Below, piece after piece: positions 15,801 to 19,692 of a stretch of DNA of 19,692 bases. The notes below the pieces were generated by a model. The model had not been told where the DNA came from. It saw only the letters and a program-made list of their open reading frames with translations, and searched no databases. Made by a program: the position numbers and the translations under genes. This stretch comes from Dyella_A sp049445995. GTDB lineage: Bacteria; Pseudomonadota; Gammaproteobacteria; Xanthomonadales; Rhodanobacteraceae. Where the stretch lies: assembly GCF_049445995.1 (NCBI RefSeq), contig NZ_JBMSDZ010000036.1:1-19692 (forward strand). The letters are read 5' to 3'. Numbering within the stretch: position 1 is the first letter of the stretch; each line of letters starts with the position of its first letter.

Positions 15801-16492
15801 GCAAGTCGATGACGCCCGATGCGGAGAAACGGCTGGAAGCGCTGGCCTCGCTGGAGGAACTGGGCGCCGGCTTCACCCTGGCCACCCACGACCTGGAAAT
15901 CCGCGGTGCCGGCGAGCTGCTGGGCGACGAGCAGTCCGGCCAGATCCAGGAGATCGGCTTCGGCCTCTACACCGAGCTGCTGGACCGCGCCGTGCGCGCG
16001 CTGAAGAGCGGCAAGGTGCCGGACTTCGACTTGAGCTCCGAGCACGAGACCGAGGTGGAGCTGCACCTGCCGGCATTGATCCCGGACGACTACCTGCCCG
16101 ACGTGCACGCCCGCCTGACGCTGTACAAGCGCATCGCCAGCGCGAAGAGCGACGAGCACCTGCGCGACCTGCAGGTGGAGATGATCGACCGCTTCGGCCT
16201 GCTGCCCGAGCCGACCAAGACGCTGTTCGCGCTGGCCACGCTGAAGCTGATGGCCACGCCGCTGGGCATCCGCAAGCTGGACTTCGGCCCGAACGGCGGG
16301 CGCATCCTGTTCCGCGAGAAACCCGAGGTGGACCCGCTGCTGATCATCAAGCTGATCCAGAGCCTGCCGCGGGTCTACAAGCTGGAAGGCCAGGACAGGC
16401 TCAAGGTCACGCTGGACCTGCCCGGCGCCACCGAGCGCATCCGCAGCGCGCAGGAAGTGCTGATCATGCTCGGCGCGCGGCGGCCGTCCTGA
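12869..16492 (+). CDS. mfd: Transcription-repair coupling factor Mfd with an in-frame repeat insertion
   Basis: A 1207-residue DNA translocase that removes stalled RNA polymerase and recruits UvrA to transcribed-strand damage. Order of parts: UvrB-like module (about 1-340, with FPDWETLPYDIFSPH), domain 3 (about 380-495), RNA-polymerase-interacting domain (about 515-600, HVDHGVGRYQGLESMELGG), RecG-like motor with Walker A GDVGFGKT (687-694), DEEQ box (788-791) and QLHQLRGRVGRSHH (motif VI), then the C-terminal regulatory domain. Residues 422-477 are a decapeptide repeat AGGEGVPPPR encoded by a minisatellite. It falls in domain 3, between SWGAFLG and RFAITIASLEQGF. Without it the protein would be 1151 residues, close to the 1148 of E. 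coli. All motor motifs are intact, so it is likely functional. The start at 12869 is chosen because the earlier in-frame ATG (12755) would translate REP sequence. Confidence 0.96.
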   Translation: MPASSPTITHPPLPTTPRQRRYWTPPHGSARALLIAEAARSHRGLLVAVTRDTQRAAALEDELKLFAGSLPVLHFPDWETLPYDIFSPHSEIVSQRIATLYRLPSVTRGVLVVPVATLMQRIAPRSHITGAGLMLARGQKLDLLAEQRRLEAAGYRYVPQVAEAGDFAVRGALIDIFPMGAAEPYRIELFDDEVESIRSFDPETQRSQQPVDKVELLPGREFPLTENAARDFRTRLRERFPIDIRRCPLYQDMKEGVTPGGIEYYLPLFFEHTATLFDYLASDALLVLGEGAGEAAEQFWIQTAERYDQRAHDIERPVLPPAELYLSPEQLREQWNRRLRVEIVPSGHEHSVDAGTQPAPEVPLNRKGEEPGTALRHFLESYRGRVLVAADSAGRRESLIEQLAAAGMKPVQVESWGAFLGAGGEGVPPPRAGGEGVPPPRAGGEGVPPPRAGGEGVPPHRAGGEGAASRTVGGEGVETRFAITIASLEQGFALTRPAITVLTERELFGERVRSERKRRRGQARDPDAIIRDLTELSIGSPIVHVDHGVGRYQGLESMELGGMQGEFLIIEYAKGDKLYVPVAQLGLVSRYSGTAPELAPLHSLGGDAWERARRKAAEKVRDVAAELLAIYAQREARGGESMAVDRQLVEEFGASFPFEETPDQSQAIDAVLADLAAPRAMDRVICGDVGFGKTEVALRAAFAAATAGRQVAVLVPTTLLAQQHYRNFADRFADWPVKVDVLSRFRSTKDVKEALKRLADGQIDVIVGTHKLLQPDIRFKNLGLVIVDEEQRFGVRQKEQLKKLRAEVDLLTMTATPIPRTLNMAMAGLRDLSLIATPPAHRMAVRTFVAAWDPATIREAFQRELSRGGQVYFLHNEVESIERTRRELEELVPEARIGIAHGQMPERELENVMADFHRQRFNVLVCTTIIETGIDIPTANTIIINRADRFGLAQLHQLRGRVGRSHHRAYAYLVVPDRKSMTPDAEKRLEALASLEELGAGFTLATHDLEIRGAGELLGDEQSGQIQEIGFGLYTELLDRAVRALKSGKVPDFDLSSEHETEVELHLPALIPDDYLPDVHARLTLYKRIASAKSDEHLRDLQVEMIDRFGLLPEPTKTLFALATLKLMATPLGIRKLDFGPNGGRILFREKPEVDPLLIIKLIQSLPRVYKLEGQDRLKVTLDLPGATERIRSAQEVLIMLGARRPS
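14131..14300 (+). repeat. 30-bp minisatellite, about 5.7 copies, inside mfd
   Basis: Units start at 14131, 14161, 14191, 14221, 14251 and 14281. Units 2 and 3 are identical, unit 1 differs at its first base, and unit 4 has one change. Unit 5 diverges in its second half, and unit 6 is cut after about 20 bases. The shared core is GCCGGGGGAGAGGGAGTCCC. At 30 bp, copy-number change adds or removes ten codons without frameshift. Confidence 0.95.
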
Positions 16493-16624
16493 GGCGATCG
16501 CGCAGGCGGATATCCAGCGCGGCGGCGGAACGCTGCAAGATTTCCAGCAGGTCGGCAAAGGCCGGATCGCGCGGTGACAAACTGCACGCCGTGATCGTCG
16601 GCATCGCCGCTGTCGGTGCCGCGC

Positions 16625-16666
16625 GTGGCGGGACGCCCGCCGGTGCCGATGGCGAGAGGGTACCGG
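16625..16666 (-). terminator. Hairpins between convergent mfd and egtD
   Basis: GGCGGG (16625-16630) pairs with CCCGCC (16634-16639) over a 3-nt loop. An alternative larger hairpin pairs 16636-16645 with 16657-16666 with one mismatch. Both lie just downstream of egtD on the minus strand. Neither has a T-tract, so the terminator role is tentative. The 179-bp gap 16493-16671 shows no convincing gene. Confidence 0.3.
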
Positions 16667-16671
16667 CGACG

Positions 16672-17655
16672 TCAGCTGGCCGCGCCCGCGCGCACCAGGT
16701 ATTGCACGCTGAACATGCCTTCGGGATCGAGCCACACGTTGCGCACGTCCAGGCCGGCACGGTGGGCCAGCGCGGCGAAGTCCTCGAGCGAGTACTTGCA
16801 GCTGTATTCCACCTGCATCGCCTCGCCGTCGCGAAAGCGCACCAGTTGGCGACCCACGCTGACGTTCTGCTCGGCGGTGGAGACAATGTGCGTCTCGATG
16901 CGGCCGGCCATCGGGTTGTAGCGTGCGCGGTGGCGGAAGCGCTCCAGGTTGAAGTCGCTGCCGGTGGCACGGTTGACGTGGGCCAGCATGTTGAGGGTGA
17001 ACCTGGCGGTGACGCCGGCCGCATCGTTGTACGCCGCTTCCAGCACGGCGACGTCCTTCTTGAGGTCGACACCGATCAGGATGCCGCCGCTCTCGCCCAT
17101 CTCGCCGCGCATCTTGCGCAGCAGCGTGGCGGCCTCGGTGGCGTCGAAATTGCCGATGGTGGAACCGGGGAAATAGATCACGGTGCGGCGCGCGGCGCGC
17201 GGTGAGATCGGCAGGCGCAGCGGCCTGGTGAAGTCGGCGCACAGCGGCTGCATGGGCACGTGCGGAAAGCGCAAGGCAAGGCGCTGCACGCTCAGCCGCA
17301 GCGGCTCGGGCGAAAGCTCCACCGGCACGTAGGCCACCGGCGCGGCGAGCTGCTGCAGCAGGATGTCGGTCTTGATCGCGTGGCCGCTGCCGTATTCGAC
17401 CAGGCGCACGTCCGGGCCGAGCGTCTGCGCGATCTGCGAACCCAGCGTCTGCATCAGCGCGATCTCGCAGCGGGTGAGGTAGTACTCCGGCTGCTCGCAG
17501 ATCTGCTCGAACAGGTGCGAGCCGTGCTCGTCGTAGAACAGCCACGAGGGCAGCCGCTTGGGGCTGGCACGCAGGCCGCGCTGGACGATCTCCAGCACCA
17601 GATTGTCGGGTGGGCGACGGTCATCGTCGCGAAGATCCGCTACTTGTGAACTCAT
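16672..17655 (-). CDS. egtD: L-histidine N-alpha-methyltransferase EgtD
   Basis: A 327-residue cytoplasmic SAM-dependent enzyme that trimethylates the alpha-amino group of histidine to give hercynine, the first step of ergothioneine synthesis. The N-terminal part has LPSWLFYDEHGSHLFEQICE and PEYYLTRCEIALM, characteristic of the family. The SAM site is VEYGSGHAIKTDILL (GSG loop), followed by YVPVELSPEPL and VIYFPGSTIGNF. The C-terminal part contributes the histidine-binding region, with FNMLAHVNR-like text (TLNMLAHVNRATGSDF) and a final SVQYLVRAG strand. Length fits the family (about 320). It is the second gene of a pair: its ATG overlaps the egtB stop as ATGA (17655-17652), so translation is probably coupled. 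Confidence 0.96.
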   Translation of the reverse strand: MSSQVADLRDDDRRPPDNLVLEIVQRGLRASPKRLPSWLFYDEHGSHLFEQICEQPEYYLTRCEIALMQTLGSQIAQTLGPDVRLVEYGSGHAIKTDILLQQLAAPVAYVPVELSPEPLRLSVQRLALRFPHVPMQPLCADFTRPLRLPISPRAARRTVIYFPGSTIGNFDATEAATLLRKMRGEMGESGGILIGVDLKKDVAVLEAAYNDAAGVTARFTLNMLAHVNRATGSDFNLERFRHRARYNPMAGRIETHIVSTAEQNVSVGRQLVRFRDGEAMQVEYSCKYSLEDFAALAHRAGLDVRNVWLDPEGMFSVQYLVRAGAAS

Positions 17656-18908
17656 CGATCGTGTCCCAGTCGAATTCCCGCGAACTGCCAGCGGGCATGC
17701 GGTGGAAAGAAGTTGCGATAGCTTGCCCGCACGTGGTCGCACGGCGTGACACAACTGCCGCCGCGCAGCACCCACTGGCCGTTCATGAACTTGCCGTTGT
17801 ATTCGCCCAGCGGGCCGGACAGCGGCTGAAAACCGGGGTAGCCGACGTAGGGCGAGGCGGTCCATTCCCACACGTCGCCGAACATCTGCAGCAAACCGTC
17901 GCCACCGGCCGGCGCCGGCTGCGGATGGAAGTGGCCGCGGTCCTGCAGGTTGCCCTGCACGGGCAACGCGACGGCGGCCGATTCCCACTCGGCCTCGGTG
18001 GGCAGGCGCGCGCCGGCCCAGCGGGCGAAGGCGTCGGCTTCGAAATAGCTCAGGTGACATACCGGCGCGGCCGGATCGAGCGCGGTCACGCCATGCAGGG
18101 TGAATTCGCTGGCCAGGTCGTCCTGCCAGTACAGCGGCCGCTGCCAGCCTTCGGCCTGCACCGTGGCCCAGCCGTCGGAGAGCCAGAGGCCGGGTTCGCG
18201 GTAGCCGCCGTCGTGGACGAAGGCGAGGTATTCGGCATTGGTCACCAGCCGGTTGGCCAGCGCATGCGGCTGCAGCAGGGCGCGATGGCGCGGCGTCTCG
18301 TTGTCGAAGGCGAAGCCGTCGCCGACATGGCCGATCTCGACGATGCCCCCGCGTTCAGCCACCCAGCGTATCGGCGCCGCAGGCGTCGCCGCCGGGCGGC
18401 GCGACGGTTCGCTGTACGCAGGCCGCAGCGGGTTGCACCACAGCGCGTGCTTGATGTCGGTGAGCAACAGCTCCTGATGCTGTTGTTCGTGGTTCAGGCC
18501 CAGCTCCACCAGCATGGCGAGGTCCGGATCGTCATCAGTCGACAACTGTTCGCCCACCGCCTCGTCAATGCAACGTCGGTAATCGAGCACCTCGGCCAGC
18601 GAGGGCCGCGACAGCAGGCCGCGCTGCGGCCGGGCGTGCATCGCCCCCACCGACTGGTAATAGGAGTTGAACAGCGTCATCCATGCCGGCCGGCGCGGCG
18701 CATGGCCGGCACGGCGCGACAGCACGAACTGCTCGAAGAACCAGGTGGTGTGGGCCAGGTGCCATTTGCCCGGGCTGGCGTCGGGCATCGACTGCACCAT
18801 CAGGTCTTCCGCACTCAGCGGCGCGGCGAGCGAGACGGTGCGTTGCCGGATGGTGTGGAACCGCTGCTGGAGGTCGGTGGCGGCAGCCGTGGAAGATGCC
18901 AACCTCAC
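17652..18908 (-). CDS. egtB: Ergothioneine biosynthesis sulfoxide synthase EgtB
   Basis: A 418-residue non-haem iron enzyme that joins hercynine to a thiol donor with O2 to give a sulfoxide. The N-terminal DinB-like domain supplies the iron ligands: His53 in WHLAHTTWFFE, and His140 and His144 in NHEQQHQEL. The C-terminal formylglycine-generating-enzyme-like domain has RLPTEAEWE, GDVWEWTASPY, GKFMNGQWVLRGGS and a final RNFFPPHARWQFAGIRL. SYYQSVG (Tyr83-Tyr84) resembles the tyrosine pair I recall from cysteine-using (type II) EgtB. I chose the GTG at 18908: GGGAG lies six nt upstream and the length suits the family. The frame stays open to 19307, but that part reads over the palindromic intergenic region and is poor in family similarity. 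No egtA, egtC or egtE is in the window. Confidence 0.93.
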   Translation of the reverse strand: MRLASSTAAATDLQQRFHTIRQRTVSLAAPLSAEDLMVQSMPDASPGKWHLAHTTWFFEQFVLSRRAGHAPRRPAWMTLFNSYYQSVGAMHARPQRGLLSRPSLAEVLDYRRCIDEAVGEQLSTDDDPDLAMLVELGLNHEQQHQELLLTDIKHALWCNPLRPAYSEPSRRPAATPAAPIRWVAERGGIVEIGHVGDGFAFDNETPRHRALLQPHALANRLVTNAEYLAFVHDGGYREPGLWLSDGWATVQAEGWQRPLYWQDDLASEFTLHGVTALDPAAPVCHLSYFEADAFARWAGARLPTEAEWESAAVALPVQGNLQDRGHFHPQPAPAGGDGLLQMFGDVWEWTASPYVGYPGFQPLSGPLGEYNGKFMNGQWVLRGGSCVTPCDHVRASYRNFFPPHARWQFAGIRLGHDR

Positions 18909-18962
18909 GAGACGCTCCCGCAGGAGGGCAGCCGATCGGCAAGGTGGCGGTGACGGCGGAGG

Positions 18963-18976
18963 CGCATGCTCATGCG
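18963..18976. promoter_or_regulatory. Candidate operator half of a palindrome pair, site 1
   Basis: CGCATGCTCATGCG: arms CGCATG/CATGCG around CT, about 55 bp upstream of the egtB GTG. It shares the 12-mer GCATGCKCATGC with the site at 19069-19084. Confidence 0.35.
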
Positions 18977-19063
18977 GGGAGCCGGGCAACGGAAACCAGC
19001 GCCTGATGGTGCCGCAGGATACGTTCAGATCCTGTGATACGCCGATGGCAGATAGTGCATCCA

Positions 19064-19089
19064 GGCCCCGGCATGCGCATGCCGTGGCC
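19064..19089. promoter_or_regulatory. 16-bp perfect palindrome, extended to 26 bp with one mismatch, site 2
   Basis: CGGCATGCGCATGCCG at 19069-19084 is perfectly palindromic. GGCC at 19064-19067 and 19086-19089 extends the symmetry with one mismatched pair between. It lies in the 220-bp gap between divergent egtB and the DUF6491-type gene, 40 bp before the latter's start. It may be a regulator binding site. Nothing else gene-like is seen in 18909-19128. Confidence 0.45.
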
Positions 19090-19128
19090 ACTCCTGCCGG
19101 CTCCGGCAATTGCATGACGAGGTGACCC

Positions 19129-19572
19129 ATGAAAACGCAGCTTTCCGCCATGCTGATGGCGATCGCAATGGGAATGGCCGCGGCCGCAGCCACAGCCGCC
19201 GATACGCCGCACGCACGCACGCCCATCAAGCCGATCGGCGACTGCATCCGCATCGACCAGATCAACGAGTGGCACATCGTCGACAACCGTACCGCCACCG
19301 TCCGCACCGGACCGAAGCGCTATCGCGTCGACCTGCAAAGTGACTGCCCGCGCCTCGGGCTGGGGCCGGCCGGCCTGATCTTCCATCCCAACCGCTCGAA
19401 TGCCGCCATCGGCGCCATGCGCATCTGCGGCGAGGTGGGCGAGACGGTGCGCTCGGAAAACCAGCCGCCGTGCGCGATCCAGTCGGCGCGGATCATCGAC
19501 AAGGCCGAGTTCGACCGATTGTCGGCCCACGCCAGCCGCAGCGGCAGTGCCGCCGACCAGCCTGCGCACTGA
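19129..19572 (+). CDS. Small secreted DUF6491-type protein
   Basis: A 147-residue protein with a signal peptide (residues 1 to about 23, hydrophobic MLMAIAMGMAAAAATA, cleavage near ATA-ADT). The mature part reads GDCIRIDQINEWHIVDNRTATVRTGPKRYRVDL and then SDCPRLG, which I recognise as the DUF6491 pattern. Four Cys (39, 73, 100, 115) could form two disulfides in the periplasm. Function is unknown. The start is supported by GAGG with a suitable spacer before the ATG at 19129. The stop codon TGA (19570-19572) coincides with the 3 bp bordering the IS end, so either the element landed exactly at the stop or the original C-terminus has been altered. It is divergent from egtB, but no functional link is shown. 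Confidence 0.75.
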   Translation: MKTQLSAMLMAIAMGMAAAAATAADTPHARTPIKPIGDCIRIDQINEWHIVDNRTATVRTGPKRYRVDLQSDCPRLGLGPAGLIFHPNRSNAAIGAMRICGEVGETVRSENQPPCAIQSARIIDKAEFDRLSAHASRSGSAADQPAH

Positions 19573-19591
19573 GAGGGTGTCGACAAAATAA
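19572..19591. repeat. IS terminal inverted repeat, right copy
   Basis: An exact inverted copy of 105-124, beginning AGAGGGTGTCGAC. It starts at the last base of the DUF6491 stop codon; the preceding TGA matches the TGA found outside the left copy. Confidence 0.75.
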
Positions 19592-19692
19592 TCAGCTTGC
19601 GAGTCTGGTAGCAAGGATACGCGCCTCGACCAGCCAAACCCAAGCCACCGGTGCCCATGACGAACGGTCGTGGTGCGCCATCAGGCGGCGGG
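19573..19692 (-). mobile_element. Terminus (3' end) of an insertion sequence, continuing beyond the right edge
   Basis: The region from the terminal repeat to the window edge differs from the left-edge IS sequence except for the repeat, as expected for the opposite end of the same IS type. A leftward reading frame ends 3 bp before the repeat. If left and right edges show the 5' and 3' ends of one IS type, both copies point leftward (direct orientation). Confidence 0.6.
19592..19692 (-). CDS. C-terminal fragment of a putative IS transposase (cut by window edge)
   Basis: Thirty-two codons read leftward from the window edge to a TGA at 19594-19592. The peptide runs RRLMAHHDRSSWAPVAWVWL and ends VEARILATRLAS. 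The layout, RRL, then a charged-Ser stretch, then an aliphatic helix ending in a basic tail, resembles the end of IS5-type DDE transposases as I remember them. Its stop lies next to the inverted repeat, as usual for an IS. Without the rest of the gene this remains an inference. Confidence 0.4.
   Translation of the reverse strand, partial: RRLMAHHDRSSWAPVAWVWLVEARILATRLAS

Noticed and set aside
16464..16604. 46-residue minus-strand ORF downstream of egtD (MPTITACSLSPRDPAFADLL...)
   Set aside because: Composition looks protein-like, but there is no ribosome binding site, no known family, and it overlaps the end of mfd. Kept out for lack of support.
14327..17545. Minus-strand open frame of 1072 codons
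   Set aside because: It lies antisense to mfd and in another frame of egtD; its Arg/Ala/Gln/His-rich translation is a typical GC-rich shadow, with no recognisable domain.

Overview
The window is about 19.7 kb of high-GC DNA. It most likely comes from a chromosome of a gammaproteobacterium of the Xanthomonadales/Lysobacterales (Rhodanobacter/Dyella/Luteibacter-like). That placement is an inference from gene content (cyclophilin-type PPIase, Slp lipoprotein, RlmJ, Mfd, DUF6491-type protein, EgtB/EgtD), from GC-rich codon use and from xanthomonad-style intergenic repeats. No search was run. Most of the window is ordinary chromosomal content. The unusual parts are the repeats, the palindromes and one expanded gene.

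Layout. At 1-124 lies the end of an insertion sequence, with the first 19 codons of a leftward ORF and a good promoter. Next comes a UPF0158-type protein (-), a long REP-like hairpin, a secreted cyclophilin (+), and a chemoreceptor (-) downstream of an ABC exporter (-). Divergent from the exporter is an AsmA-family protein (+). A run of plus-strand genes follows: a DMT/EamA exporter, rlmJ (23S rRNA m6A methylase), an Slp-type lipoprotein, a CDF cation transporter, a GNAT acetyltransferase and mfd (transcription-repair coupling factor). Convergent to mfd is the coupled pair egtB-egtD (-), which makes the ergothioneine precursor. Divergent from egtB is a small secreted DUF6491-type protein (+), whose stop codon abuts a second IS terminus at 19573-19692.

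How the genes work together. Only egtB-egtD forms a clear pathway unit: a 4-nt ATGA overlap, with EgtD making hercynine and EgtB adding sulfur. The other genes are mostly single housekeeping or envelope units, each with its own start region. Several have a TAnnnT -10-like hexamer 27-50 nt before the start codon.

Most notable observations. (1) mfd carries an in-frame minisatellite of 30 bp x about 5.7. It inserts about 56 residues of a Gly/Glu/Pro/Arg decapeptide repeat and accounts for the whole excess length of the protein. (2) Both window ends carry the same 19-20 bp terminal inverted repeat of an IS, each flanked by TGA, so the window is bounded by IS copies. (3) A perfect 12-bp inverted repeat surrounds the putative -10 box of rlmJ. 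(4) Two copies of a GCATGCKCATGC palindrome lie in the egtB/DUF6491 divergent intergenic region. (5) The chemoreceptor has its Cache-like sensor before both membrane helices, with no N-terminal anchor. I did not find a clearly new multi-gene system.
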